A DNA stretch of 64,000 nucleotides from Stenotrophomonas bentonitica (GTDB lineage Bacteria; Pseudomonadota; Gammaproteobacteria; Xanthomonadales; Xanthomonadaceae), in the NCBI RefSeq assembly GCF_002887735.1, contig NZ_PKQP01000007.1, forward strand, positions 153,036 through 217,035, given 5' to 3'. Numbering within the stretch: the stretch's first letter is position 1; every line of letters begins with the position of its first letter. A program made the position numbers and the translations under genes. This document shows positions 1-8,289 of this stretch, piece by piece. The notes under the pieces were generated by a model. It saw nothing but the letters and a program-made list of their open reading frames with translations, made no database searches and had not been told where the DNA came from.

Positions 1-256
1 CGGGCGAGTGGTGGTGCTGTCCGGCGCCGAGTTCCGCCTGCTGCGCGTCTTCGTCGGGCATGCCAACAAAGTGCTGTCCCGCGAGCAGTTGGTCTCGCTG
101 AGCAGCGGCCGCAACTACGAGTCGCAGGACCGCGCGATCGACCTGCAGGTCAGCCGCCTGCGCAACAAGCTGGCCGATGACGGGGGCAGCGATGGCCTGA
201 TCAAGACCGTGCGCAACGAAGGCTATGTGCTTGCGGCGGCGGTCACCCTGGAATGA
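1..256 (+). CDS. OmpR-family response regulator, C-terminal part (5' end outside window)
   Basis: Only the DNA-binding winged-helix domain of about 84 residues is present; the reading frame is open to base 2, so the receiver domain lies upstream of the window. The segment LSGAEFRLLRVF, then REQL, then DLQVSRLRNKL and IKTVRNEGYVL is the classic trans_reg_C fold (recognition helix plus C-terminal hairpin). The stop overlaps the ATG of the next gene (ATGA), so it is translationally coupled to the histidine kinase and is almost certainly its cognate regulator. Which genes it controls cannot be read from here. Confidence 0.93.
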   Translation, partial: GRVVVLSGAEFRLLRVFVGHANKVLSREQLVSLSSGRNYESQDRAIDLQVSRLRNKLADDGGSDGLIKTVRNEGYVLAAAVTLE

Positions 257-1668
257 CACGCCTGCGCCGTTTCTTTTCCTCGATGGTGGGACGATTGTTC
301 GTCATCCTGCTGCTGGGCATGAGCGTGGCCGCGATCGGCGCGACCATGCTGGCCAGCACCAAGCGCCAGCAGGAATTCGAACGGCAGAATCTCAACCGCA
401 TCGCTGATCGCCTGCAGGGCTTCGTGAACCTGCTCGACGGCAATCCGGAACTGCGCGAGCGCCTTCTCGGCAGTGGCGGGCCGAGCGTGCGCCAGTTGCC
501 CGAGGGCGCCCGCATCGGCCGGCCCGACGCGGCGTTGATGGAGATCCTCGATGACCGGCCCGGGCCGGTGGCGAGCAGCCAGGTCGCCTTCACCTCCTTC
601 CGCTCCTGCCTGCCGCGGCTGCCGGAACTGCTGCCGCCGCCGCGCGACAAGGAAAAGATGCGGCATCCGCCGCGTGAGCGTGACCCGTCTTTCATTCCGC
701 CCAAGTGCCGTGTGGTGACCCTGCAGCTGAGCGATGGCACCCCGCTGCGGCTGGCGCTGGATTCCCCGGCGGTTGCGCATAACGGCGTGCTTGCCGTGGA
801 CCCGCTGTTCCTGACCCTGCTGGTGGTGGCGATCGCGATCCTTGCCTACATCGTGGCGCGGATGGCCAGTGCACCGCTGCAGCGCTTGGCTGATGCCGCC
901 GCGGCGCTGGGCGATGACCTGCAGGGCGCGCCGATGCCGGTGACCGGCCCGTTCGAGGTCCGCCGCGCCGCGGAGGCGTTCAACGCCATGCAGAAACGCC
1001 TGCAGCGCCACCTCGGTGAACGCACCCAGATGCTGGCGGCGATCACCCACGACCTGCAGACCCCGGTGACCCGCCTGCGCCTGCGGCTGGAGAACGTCAC
1101 CGACGAGACCCTGCGTGAGCGCCTGATCGGCGACCTGGCCGCGATGCAGGCTCTGATCCGCGAAGGCCTGGAGCTGGCCCGTAGCGCCGAGAGCGCCGAA
1201 CAGCGGGCCGCGCTGGACCTGGATTCGCTGCTGGAAAGCATCGTGGAAGATGCCGCCGAGGCCGGTGGGGATGTGCGCTTCGAGCAGCCGAGCGGGGCGG
1301 TGCTGATGCTGCGGCCGCTGGCGATGCATCGCCTGTTCTCCAACCTGGTCGACAACGCGGTGATGTATGGCCAGACCGCACGGGTGCGCGTGAAGCAATC
1401 CGGGCAGGACGTCGAGGTCCGCATCCGCGACAGCGGCCCCGGCCTGGCCGAGGATGAGCTGGAAGCGGTCTTCGACCCGTTCGTGCGGTTGGAAACCTCG
1501 CGTTCGCGCCAGACCGGCGGGGCCGGGCTGGGGCTGACCATCGCCCGCGCACTGGCCGAGAAGGATGGGGCAAGCCTGCACCTGCGCAACCATCCGCAGG
1601 GCGGGCTGGAGGCCATCGTGCGCTGGAGCTCGCCGGCGCGGGCCCCGGCCGGATCCCGCGGCGGCTGA
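253..1668 (+). CDS. Sensor histidine kinase (EnvZ/HAMP type)
   Basis: 471 residues. Membrane-bound partner of the preceding OmpR-type regulator. Visible order: TM1 about residues 12-32, periplasmic sensor of about 145 residues, TM2 about 178-199, HAMP, then the H-box ITHDLQTP with phospho-acceptor His266, and a HATPase domain with N-box (LFSNLVDNAV), G1 (DSGPGL) and G2 (GGAGLGL). All catalytic boxes look intact, so it should be an active kinase/phosphatase. The periplasmic part holds a Pro/Arg/Lys-rich stretch and two Cys. The ligand is unknown. The start is fixed by the 4-base overlap with the regulator. Confidence 0.93.
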   Translation: MTRLRRFFSSMVGRLFVILLLGMSVAAIGATMLASTKRQQEFERQNLNRIADRLQGFVNLLDGNPELRERLLGSGGPSVRQLPEGARIGRPDAALMEILDDRPGPVASSQVAFTSFRSCLPRLPELLPPPRDKEKMRHPPRERDPSFIPPKCRVVTLQLSDGTPLRLALDSPAVAHNGVLAVDPLFLTLLVVAIAILAYIVARMASAPLQRLADAAAALGDDLQGAPMPVTGPFEVRRAAEAFNAMQKRLQRHLGERTQMLAAITHDLQTPVTRLRLRLENVTDETLRERLIGDLAAMQALIREGLELARSAESAEQRAALDLDSLLESIVEDAAEAGGDVRFEQPSGAVLMLRPLAMHRLFSNLVDNAVMYGQTARVRVKQSGQDVEVRIRDSGPGLAEDELEAVFDPFVRLETSRSRQTGGAGLGLTIARALAEKDGASLHLRNHPQGGLEAIVRWSSPARAPAGSRGG

Positions 1669-1877
1669 CGCCGGCTCCCCCAAAACGCAAGGATTTGCCT
1701 ACTATGGGCATCTCTTTCCAGCGTCTCCCCCATGAGAGCGTACGACTCTGCCAGCCCCCGCGCTGGTGCACGGCCGTTCCCCCCATGCGCACAGCGCCTG
1801 CCCAAGGCTGATCCATACGGATGAGCGATCGGGGGGGCAGGAACCGGTGGCGGCCGGCACAACTGAAGTTCCCGGGC

Positions 1878-1910
1878 ATGCCGACCCTGCAGGCGGCTGC
1901 GCTGTAGCTG
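1878..1910 (+). other. Remnant of an upstream N-terminus interrupted by an in-frame TAG (1905-1907)
   Basis: In the frame of the following propeller/GGDEF gene, ATG at 1821 and ATG at 1878 both read in phase into it, but a TAG at 1905-1907 intervenes. Reading through it would give MPTLQAAAL-stop-LMLLCVVPWSLSAQDG, a well-formed signal peptide. The only permitted ATG after the stop (1911) leaves an 11-residue leader without a positively charged n-region. A GAAG at 1865-1868 is placed like a ribosome site for the 1878 start. This could be a nonsense mutation, a sequencing error or readthrough. Confidence 0.6.
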
Positions 1911-4850
1911 ATGCTGCTGTGCGTGGTCCCGTGGTCGCTCTCGGCCCAAGATGGCCCGCCGCCGCTGCGTGACTATGCGATCGATGTCTGGACCTCGCGC
2001 AACGGGCTGCCGCACAACTCGCTGCGCGACATCGCCCAGACCCCGGAAGGGCATCTGTGGTTCGCCACCTGGGAAGGCCTGGTCCGCTACAACGGGCTGG
2101 ATTTCACGGTATTCGACCGCAGCACCACGCCGGGCCTGCGCGACAACGGCGTCGGCGCGCTGCTGGTGGACCGCAGTGGCGGGCTGTGGATCAGTGATTC
2201 GCGCGGCAATGTGACCCGGCGCGGCGCGGACGGCCGCTGGCAGGTCTGGGAGCATCGCCCCGATACCCCGCAGGTGCTGATCCAGGCGATGCAGATGGAC
2301 AGCCACGGGCGGCTGTGGCTGCTGTACGAAGGCAAGGGTATCGGCAGCCTGGGCCCGGACGGCACGTTCGACTATCAGACGCCGCCGGCCGACGTGCCGA
2401 TGGCGATGAGTTTCACCAAGCTGGTGGTGGATGCGCAGGACCGGGTCTGGGTTGGCACGCTGGACGGCCTGGTCGTGCGCGACACCGATGGCGTGCAGCG
2501 CCGCGCGCCGGACAGCTGGGGACTGGGGCGCGGCCTGGTATGGCCGTACCGCGCGCCCGATGGGGTGATGTGGGTGGTGGCCGGTGAGCGCATCTACCGC
2601 ATGCAGGATGGGGCGCCGCTGCTGCAGCACCGCCTGCCGGGGGTGACCCACATCACTGCGATGCTGCAGGACCGCCACGGCGACCTGTGGCTGGGCACCG
2701 AGAACCAGGGCCTGCTGCGCTTGTCGCGGCACGGGCTGGAGCGGTTGCCGACCGGGCTGTCGCTGCCCGGGGGGCGCGTGGTCAGCCTGCGCGAAGACGC
2801 CGAGGGCAGCATCTGGGTGGGCGCCAATGGCGGCCTGTACCGCTTGCGCGAAACTTTGTTCAGCAGCTTCACCGAGCGCGACGGGCTCAGCGGCGACTAC
2901 GTGCGCACGGTGTTCGAGGATCGCCTGCGCCAGCTCTGGATCGGCAGCGCCAGCGGCCTGGACCGGCGCGACGCGCAGGGGCGCTTCAGCCCGGTGCCGC
3001 TGCGCAACAACGTTGGCAAGAGCCCATCGGTGCTGAGCCTGGCCCAGGATCGTGAGGGCAGGTTGTGGGTCGGCACGTTCGGCGACGGCATCTTCCAGAT
3101 CAACGAACAGGGCCAGCGCCTGCACGTCTACGGCAACGCCGAAGGGCTGCCGGGCGGCAACATCCGCGCGATCAGCATCGACCGCGACGGGGTCGTCTGG
3201 GCCGGGACCCAGAAAGGCGTGATCCGCATCGAGGCCGGCCAGGTCGGGCAGCCGGCGATTCCCGGCATGCCGACCGGGCTGATCACCGCGCTGGCGCATG
3301 ATGCTGAGGGCGGGCTGTGGATCGGCACCATCGAGGGCATCCGGGTGCTGCGCGGCGACCGGGTGCAGGCCATCGACCTGCAGCGCCTGGGCGGCGGGCG
3401 CAGCGTGTTCGGCTTCCAGCAGATCGGCGATGCGATGTGGATCAGCACCGACCGCGGCCTGTACCGCTACCAGCAAGGCACGCTGGCGCGGGTCGGCCTG
3501 GAGCAGGGCATGCCGGTGGACACCGTGTTCCAGCTGGTGCCCGACCGGGTCGGCAATGTCTGGATCAGCAGCAACCGCGGCGTGCTGCGCACCGACATGG
3601 CGATGCTCAATGCCGTCGCTGACGGGCGCGCCGCGCGGGTGGAGGTCGAGCATTACAACGAGATCGACGGCATGGCCAATTCACAGGCCAACGGCAGCTC
3701 CGGGCCATCGGCGATCCTGCGTCAGGACGGCACGTTCTGGGTGGTGACCGCTGGTGGCCTGAGCATGGTCGACCCGCTGCGGCTGCAGCGCTTCCGCGAG
3801 CGCCTGGCGCCGCCGGCGGTGATCGAGAGCGTGCAGGTCGATGGGGCGCCGCTGCATTGGCAGGGCAGCGACCATAATTCGATTCCCGGCGGGCGCCGCT
3901 TGAGCGTGAGTTACGTCGGGCTGAGCTATCTGCTTTCCGAGCGTATCCGCTACCGCACCCGCCTGGATGGCCTGGACAAAGGCTGGATCGAGCGCGGCCA
4001 GCAACGCAGCGTGGAGTTCATCGGCCTGCCGCCGGGCGACTACACGCTGCACGTGTCCGCTGCGCATCCGGGCGGTGCCTGGAGCGACAGTGAAGCGGTG
4101 TGGGAATTCACGGTGGAACCGTTCCTGTGGCAACGCCGCAGTGTGCAGCTGGTCGCCGCGCTGATGTTGCTGGCCGGGCTGATCGCGTTGTACCGGTATC
4201 TGATCAACCGTTACAAGGCCAGCAATGTACGGCTGGCACGGATGGTGAAGGAAGCGACGCTGGATCTGCAGACGCAGACGGTGAACCTGCAGGCGCTGAA
4301 TCTGGAGAAGACAGAATTGGCTGACCGGCTGGCAGTGCAGGCCGAGGCCTTCGAGCGGCAGGCCCGCGAAGACGCCCTGACCGGGCTGCCCAACCGGCGC
4401 GCGTTCGATGAAGCGCTGGCGCGTGATTTCGCGCGCTCGCAGCGCAGCCACCACCCTCTGTGCCTGGTGGTGCTGGACATCGACCACTTCAAGGAAGTGA
4501 ACGACCGGCACAGCCATTGGGTGGGCGATGTGGTGCTGGTGGAAGTGGCGCGGCTGCTGGCCTCGGCCTGCCGTGATTCGGACATGCCGGCGCGTACCGG
4601 CGGCGAAGAATTCGCGCTGCTGCTCAATGACACCCGCCTGGACGAAGCCGCCCAGGTCTGCGCGCGCCTGCGCGGGTTGTTCCATGACCACCCCGACTGG
4701 GCAGGCATCCCGGGGCTGACGGTGACCTTCAGCGCCGGCCTGGTCGAACTGGATGCCGCCGACCGCACGCCGATGCTGCTCTACCAGCGCGCCGACCGCG
4801 CGCTGTACCGGGCCAAGAGCGAAGGGCGCGACAGAACCGCTATCGGTTGA
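1911..4850 (+). CDS. Two-component-type beta-propeller sensor with Y_Y_Y domain and GGDEF diguanylate cyclase
   Basis: 979 residues as called. A long N-terminal region carries repeated blades (LWFATWEGLVRYNG, LWIGTIEGIRVL and many similar), followed by a Y_Y_Y domain (about 640-710), one transmembrane helix (about 745-765), a short coiled coil and a GGDEF domain with active site GGEEF at 897-901. An RxxD inhibitory site (RDSD) sits exactly five residues upstream, so product inhibition is expected. Family knowledge: such proteins sense periplasmic ligands, often sugars, and make cyclic di-GMP. The start codon is forced by an in-frame TAG at 1905; the true leader probably begins upstream (separate entry). 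Confidence 0.9.
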   Translation: MLLCVVPWSLSAQDGPPPLRDYAIDVWTSRNGLPHNSLRDIAQTPEGHLWFATWEGLVRYNGLDFTVFDRSTTPGLRDNGVGALLVDRSGGLWISDSRGNVTRRGADGRWQVWEHRPDTPQVLIQAMQMDSHGRLWLLYEGKGIGSLGPDGTFDYQTPPADVPMAMSFTKLVVDAQDRVWVGTLDGLVVRDTDGVQRRAPDSWGLGRGLVWPYRAPDGVMWVVAGERIYRMQDGAPLLQHRLPGVTHITAMLQDRHGDLWLGTENQGLLRLSRHGLERLPTGLSLPGGRVVSLREDAEGSIWVGANGGLYRLRETLFSSFTERDGLSGDYVRTVFEDRLRQLWIGSASGLDRRDAQGRFSPVPLRNNVGKSPSVLSLAQDREGRLWVGTFGDGIFQINEQGQRLHVYGNAEGLPGGNIRAISIDRDGVVWAGTQKGVIRIEAGQVGQPAIPGMPTGLITALAHDAEGGLWIGTIEGIRVLRGDRVQAIDLQRLGGGRSVFGFQQIGDAMWISTDRGLYRYQQGTLARVGLEQGMPVDTVFQLVPDRVGNVWISSNRGVLRTDMAMLNAVADGRAARVEVEHYNEIDGMANSQANGSSGPSAILRQDGTFWVVTAGGLSMVDPLRLQRFRERLAPPAVIESVQVDGAPLHWQGSDHNSIPGGRRLSVSYVGLSYLLSERIRYRTRLDGLDKGWIERGQQRSVEFIGLPPGDYTLHVSAAHPGGAWSDSEAVWEFTVEPFLWQRRSVQLVAALMLLAGLIALYRYLINRYKASNVRLARMVKEATLDLQTQTVNLQALNLEKTELADRLAVQAEAFERQAREDALTGLPNRRAFDEALARDFARSQRSHHPLCLVVLDIDHFKEVNDRHSHWVGDVVLVEVARLLASACRDSDMPARTGGEEFALLLNDTRLDEAAQVCARLRGLFHDHPDWAGIPGLTVTFSAGLVELDAADRTPMLLYQRADRALYRAKSEGRDRTAIG

Positions 4851-4856
4851 TGCCGC

Positions 4857-5516
4857 TCAGGGGCGCGGCCAGCTGTTGGCGACCTTGCAGAACAGCTTGG
4901 CGGTCTGCTCGGTGTCATACACCGCGCTGTGCGCCTCATCGGCATCCCAGCCCAGCCCGGCTGCGGTGGCCGCGCGTGCCAGCACGGTCTGGCCATAGGC
5001 GATGCCGCCGAGGGTGACGGTGTCGAACACGCTGAAGGGGTGGAACGGGTTGCGCTTGTGGCCGGTCCGGTTGACCGCCGCATTGACGAAACCCAGGTCG
5101 AAGTGGGCGTTGTGCCCGACCAGGATCGCGCGCTGGCAGCCGTACTTCTTCATCGCCACCCGGATCGGTGCGAAGATGTGGTCCAGCGCGTCGCGCTCGA
5201 CCTTGGCCAGCCGGAAGGGGTGGTCCAGGATGATGCCGGTGATCTCCAGCGACTTGGGATCGATCTCCAGGCCTTCGGCGGGTACCACATGGGCGCTGGC
5301 GGTCTGGCCGGGATAGAGCAGGCCGGTCTCGTCCATCTCGATCGGCACCGCGGCGATCTCCAGCAGGGCGTGGCGATCCGAGTCGAATCCGCCGGTCTCC
5401 ACGTCCACCGCCACCGGCAGGAAGCCGCGGAAGCGGGTCGCCATCAAGCGCTGGGCGGCAGCGGGCAGTGCGTCGGCAGCAGCCGGCGCGTCGGAGCGGG
5501 GGAGGTCGTCAGTCAT
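4857..5516 (-). CDS. rnt: Ribonuclease T (DEDD 3'-5' exonuclease)
   Basis: 219 residues, close to the usual RNase T length. Trims tRNA 3' ends and matures stable RNAs. Exo motifs visible: DVETGGFD (ExoI), [10 protein letters not shown] (ExoII, matching the RNase T form) and HSAVYDTE (ExoIII with His-Asp). An N-terminal extension of about 28 residues, rich in Ala/Pro, precedes the conserved [11 protein letters not shown] start of the family, so translation may begin at that internal Met instead. It converges with the diguanylate cyclase gene with only 6 bases between stops. Confidence 0.95.
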   Translation of the reverse strand: MTDDLPRSDAPAAADALPAAAQRLMATRFRGFLPVAVDVETGGFDSDRHALLEIAAVPIEMDETGLLYPGQTASAHVVPAEGLEIDPKSLEITGIILDHPFRLAKVERDALDHIFAPIRVAMKKYGCQRAILVGHNAHFDLGFVNAAVNRTGHKRNPFHPFSVFDTVTLGGIAYGQTVLARAATAAGLGWDADEAHSAVYDTEQTAKLFCKVANSWPRP

Positions 5517-5525
5517 CGCCCCAGT

Positions 5526-6065
5526 TTAGCAGAGCGACCTGTATGCCCCCCGCGCCCAGGCCAGTGCCGGCGTGCGCCCGCGGCCGCGGTGCAGCAGGTG
5601 ATCCAGGCTCAACGGGCCGGCACCCTGCAGGGCCAGCGGCAGCAGCATGGCCATGAACAGCAGCGGCAGTTTGAAGTTGCCAAAGCCCTGGTCGGTGATG
5701 ACATAGCCCATTGCCAGCTCGGCCAACCCATCCCAGTGCATCGGCCAGTGCACGGCGGCCGTGGCGACCACGGTCAGCACCAGCAGGCAGCTCGCGGCCA
5801 GGCGCGTGCCCAGCCCGAGCAGCAGGCACACCGCGCCGATCAGTTCGAACCAGGTGGCCAACTGCCAGTTGAGTGCGGCCGGCAGCTGGTCGAACGGGAA
5901 TGGGAAGGCGTGCTGCAGGTCCTCGAACCAGTTCTGGCCGCGAAGTTTTTCGCGGCCGGACTCGAAATATTCCCAGCCCATCAGCAAGCGCAGGCCGAGC
6001 GGCGCGAACCACGGGCCGAGACGATCCAGCCGGTCGCGCAGGGCGACCAGATGCAGTGACTTCAT
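5526..6065 (-). CDS. DoxX family membrane protein of the bufferin/Hvf operon (BufD/HvfD-like)
   Basis: 179 residues with four predicted hydrophobic helices typical of DoxX (PF07681): [46 protein letters not shown] and the C-terminal [15 protein letters not shown]. It is the last gene of bufABC-doxX, 24 bases after bufC, with AAGGAAG seven bases before the ATG. Family knowledge: DoxX proteins are recurrent partners of DUF2282/DUF692/DUF2063 clusters; a role in redox chemistry or export is suspected but not settled. RNase T follows 9 bases on and may be cotranscribed. Confidence 0.87.
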   Translation of the reverse strand: MKSLHLVALRDRLDRLGPWFAPLGLRLLMGWEYFESGREKLRGQNWFEDLQHAFPFPFDQLPAALNWQLATWFELIGAVCLLLGLGTRLAASCLLVLTVVATAAVHWPMHWDGLAELAMGYVITDQGFGNFKLPLLFMAMLLPLALQGAGPLSLDHLLHRGRGRTPALAWARGAYRSLC

Positions 6066-6089
6066 GGAGGTACTTCCTTGGTGGAGGGG

Positions 6090-6845
6090 TCAGGAAACAG
6101 GCGCGGCAGGCCCGATCACGCCGCTGTCGTGGAACTGGCGCAGCAGGGCGGCGCCGGGCGAAAGCAGCGCATCGGCCGCCATGCCGTGCGCCTGCGCAAG
6201 CTGCTGCAGGCAAGTGGTGCCGGTACTGCCGGGATGCTGACCGATCAGCTCCAGCAGCTGCGCGGCCATCGGGCTGACGGCGGCGAAGCGGACCTGCCCG
6301 TCCGGGTCGCGCCGGACCAGCAACCCGGTCGGCTCGGGGCCGGGCTGCGCGGGCGCGTCATCGGTGCCGAGCCGGTGCACCGGCCAGCGATAGAGCAGGG
6401 GCCAGGCCAGGGGGGAGCGCTGCAGCGCCGCGTGCATCGGGTCCAGGCCGGGCGAGGGCGGCAGGGGGGACGCATCCCACTGGTAGAGGGCCGTTTCCAC
6501 CCACTCGTAATGGGCCAGTTCGGCCAGTGCCGGATGGGGCAGCGTGGCCTGGTGCTGCAGCCACTGCACGAACTCGGCGGCCAGTTCGGTGAACAACGGG
6601 GTCTGCGCCGGGTGCGCCGCAAAGAAACGCCGGATGAGCGCAGACCACGCTGCCTCGCCAAGCAGGCGCACGCAGACCGGGAAGCCGTTGCCAAGCAGCC
6701 CGAGCACGTTGTTGAACACCAACCGCTGGTAGATGCCCAGCCGGCGTGCATCCAACCCTTCGGGCGCGGCAACCTGGGCCGGATCGCGCAGGTGCGCGGT
6801 GAGGGCTCGCTGCTGCGCGTGCAGACGCGCGGGGGCGTCAGTCAT
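6090..6845 (-). CDS. bufC: DUF2063 protein, MNIO partner (BufC/HvfC-like)
   Basis: 251 residues. Family knowledge: DUF2063 proteins (HvfC/BufC) bind the precursor peptide and deliver it to the DUF692 oxidase. The N-terminal helix set with [22 protein letters not shown] and the later YEWVETALY are typical. I chose ATG 6845 (MTDAPARL) rather than ATG 6860 because GGAGG lies seven bases upstream of 6845. This start overlaps the bufB stop (6838-6840), so the two are translationally coupled. The C-terminal third resembles a winged-helix domain that binds leader peptides in other RiPP systems; that last point is inference. Confidence 0.9.
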   Translation of the reverse strand: MTDAPARLHAQQRALTAHLRDPAQVAAPEGLDARRLGIYQRLVFNNVLGLLGNGFPVCVRLLGEAAWSALIRRFFAAHPAQTPLFTELAAEFVQWLQHQATLPHPALAELAHYEWVETALYQWDASPLPPSPGLDPMHAALQRSPLAWPLLYRWPVHRLGTDDAPAQPGPEPTGLLVRRDPDGQVRFAAVSPMAAQLLELIGQHPGSTGTTCLQQLAQAHGMAADALLSPGAALLRQFHDSGVIGPAAPVS

Positions 6846-7710
6846 GCCGGCCTCCGGCATGAGCGGCCATCAGCTGGCGGATGGTGTGCAGCTCGCCACG
6901 CAGTTCGGCATACGGGGGGAAATTGAAATCCCGTTCCAGCAGAGTGGGGCGCGCGCCGATGCGGGCATAGGTGCGGGCGAGCAGCGCCCAGACCGGATCG
7001 ATCACCGCGCTGCCGTGGGTATCGATCTTCAGGTCAGGGGCTTCATCGAGGTGACCGGCCACATGCAGGCAGACGATGCGCCCAGCCGGCAGCCCGGCAA
7101 TGAAGGCGTCAGCGTCGTAGCCATGGTTGTAGGCGTTGACGTAGACGTTGTTGACGTCCAGCAGCAGGTCGCAATCGGCTTCGGCGAGCACCGCCGTGGT
7201 GAAGGCCAGTTCGTCCATGGCCGGCTCCGGGGCGAGGTAATAGGACACGTTCTCCACCGCGATGCGCCGGCCCAGCAGATCCTGCACCCGGGCGATACGC
7301 GCTGCGGTATGACGCACCGCTTCCTCGGTGAAGGGAATCGGCAGCAGGTCGTAGAGGTGGCCGTCATCGCTGCAGTAGCTCAGGTGTTCGCTGTACAGCG
7401 GCACCTTGTGCCGCTCCAGGAAGCGTCCCACCTGGTCGAGCAGGGTGGTATCCAGAGGCGCGGTGCTGCCCAGCGAAAGCGACAGCCCGTGGCAGGTGAG
7501 CGGGTGGCGCGTGGCCAGTTCGGCCAGTGCATCGCCGGCCGGCCCACCGACGCCCATCCAGTTTTCCGGCGCGCATTCGAGGAAGTCCAGATCACCCGCG
7601 GGCGCCTCGCGCAGGTCCTGCAGCAGGGCGCGGCGCAAGCCAAGTCCGGTCGCCGCCGCAGGCAGCGGCAACCGGGCCAGGCCCTTGGTGGGGAGGTCAG
7701 TGCCTGGCAC
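6838..7710 (-). CDS. bufB: DUF692 multinuclear iron oxidase (MNIO), BufB/HvfB-like RiPP-modifying enzyme
   Basis: About 290 residues from a GTG at 7710. A TIM-barrel oxidase that in characterised bufferin/Hvf systems rewrites Cys residues of the EGKCG motif into heterocyclic or thioamide-containing, copper-binding groups. Conserved segments: [57 protein letters not shown] and LERDFNFP, including the His/Asp/Glu/Asn iron ligands of the family. The frame is open further upstream to 7914, but that part is antisense-like low-complexity Arg/Pro sequence inside bufA. The GTG at 7710 has GAAGG eight bases before it and overlaps bufA by 14 bases. Confidence 0.92.
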   Translation of the reverse strand: MPGTDLPTKGLARLPLPAAATGLGLRRALLQDLREAPAGDLDFLECAPENWMGVGGPAGDALAELATRHPLTCHGLSLSLGSTAPLDTTLLDQVGRFLERHKVPLYSEHLSYCSDDGHLYDLLPIPFTEEAVRHTAARIARVQDLLGRRIAVENVSYYLAPEPAMDELAFTTAVLAEADCDLLLDVNNVYVNAYNHGYDADAFIAGLPAGRIVCLHVAGHLDEAPDLKIDTHGSAVIDPVWALLARTYARIGARPTLLERDFNFPPYAELRGELHTIRQLMAAHAGGRHD

Positions 7711-8071
7711 CGCACTTGCCTTCGCCGCACTTGCCTTCCGCCGTCTTCTTGTCGCCACCGGCCGTTGCCTTGTCGCCGGCGGCCTTGCCCTTGTCGGCAC
7801 CGCACTTGCCTTCCCCACACTTGCCTTCGGCGGTCTTGGCACCGGCGGTCGCGGCCTTGTCGCCCGCCGTGCTGCCGGCCTTGTCGCCGTGTGCACCACA
7901 TTTTCCTTCGCCACACTTGCCTTCGGCCGCCTTGGTCGCCGCTTGGCCGGCCACCAGGTAGCCCTGGGCCAGGTCGGTCATGCTCAACGCGGACGCCGAT
8001 GCGGTCACGCCCAGGCCGGCGGCCAGCGTAGCCGCTGCCAACAGGGACTGCGCGCGGGTAGGTGTGCTCAT
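7697..8071 (-). CDS. bufA: Bufferin-type RiPP precursor (DUF2282) with six EGKCG core motifs
   Basis: 124 residues from ATG 8071, chosen because AAGGAGAT lies 5-6 bases upstream; the frame stays open to 8137 but without such a site. Residues 1-28 form a Sec signal peptide ending ASASA. The next 20 residues ([21 protein letters not shown]) are DUF2282-like. Then [10 protein letters not shown] occurs at 50-59, 82-91 and 112-121, separated by Gly/Ala/Lys/Asp linkers. The six Cys (53, 58, 85, 90, 115, 120) are the only ones. Family knowledge: HvfA/BufA peptides are modified on these Cys before export and sequester copper. First gene of the operon with bufB, bufC and doxX. Confidence 0.93.
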   Translation of the reverse strand: MSTPTRAQSLLAAATLAAGLGVTASASALSMTDLAQGYLVAGQAATKAAEGKCGEGKCGAHGDKAGSTAGDKAATAGAKTAEGKCGEGKCGADKGKAAGDKATAGGDKKTAEGKCGEGKCGARH

Positions 8072-8158
8072 CGGGTGGATCTCCTTGCAAGGGGCCGGGG
8101 CCCGGGATGGCGGCGTGGGGGCAGCAGGTGCGGCCATGGTGGACCGGCCCGGCTCATC

Positions 8159-8228
8159 GAATCCTCACACAGGATTCAACGTTTCGTGAAGTGCAGTGCG
8201 TCATTCCCGGAGCGCCCGGACGCTCCGG
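8159..8228. other. Two inverted repeats in the bufA upstream region
   Basis: GAATCC-N7-GGATTC spans 8159-8177, about 90 bases upstream of the bufA start, and CCGGAGCG-N6-CGCTCCGG spans 8207-8228. The first could be an operator for the buf operon. The second sits between that promoter region and the phoU terminator. Both are seen directly; function is inference. Confidence 0.4.
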
Positions 8229-8231
8229 CAA

Positions 8232-8264
8232 CAAAAAAACCGCCACCCGAAGGCAGCGGCTTTT
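8232..8264 (-). terminator. Intrinsic terminator of the pst-phoU operon
   Basis: On the minus strand the sequence reads AAAGCCGCTGCC, a TTCG loop, GGTGGCGG, then seven T. This is a GC-rich stem with two wobble or mismatched positions followed by a T run, 26 bases after the phoU stop. Strong Rho-independent terminator. Confidence 0.85.
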
Positions 8265-8289
8265 GCTTTCCGTTTTTTGAAGCACACGC

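Noticed and set aside
846..3653. Very long open frame (935 codons) on the minus strand
   Set aside because: It is antisense to the histidine kinase and propeller genes, with His/Arg/Ala-rich composition typical of mirror frames in GC-rich DNA. Similar mirrors at 22180-25083, 27543-29801 and 30181-32742 were dropped for the same reason.
7711..7914. Upstream extension of bufB
   Set aside because: The extra 68 codons are an Arg/Pro-rich alternative frame of the bufA repeats and unlike any DUF692 N-terminus; the GTG at 7710 has a better ribosome site.
8072..8137. N-terminal extension of bufA from 8137
   Set aside because: It would place 22 Pro/Ala residues before a perfect Sec leader, and the internal ATG has AAGGAGAT.
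8085..8200. ECF sigma-type promoter for bufA
   Set aside because: Some bufferin operons are ECF-controlled, but no convincing -35/-10 pair could be read here without a model of the local sigma factors.
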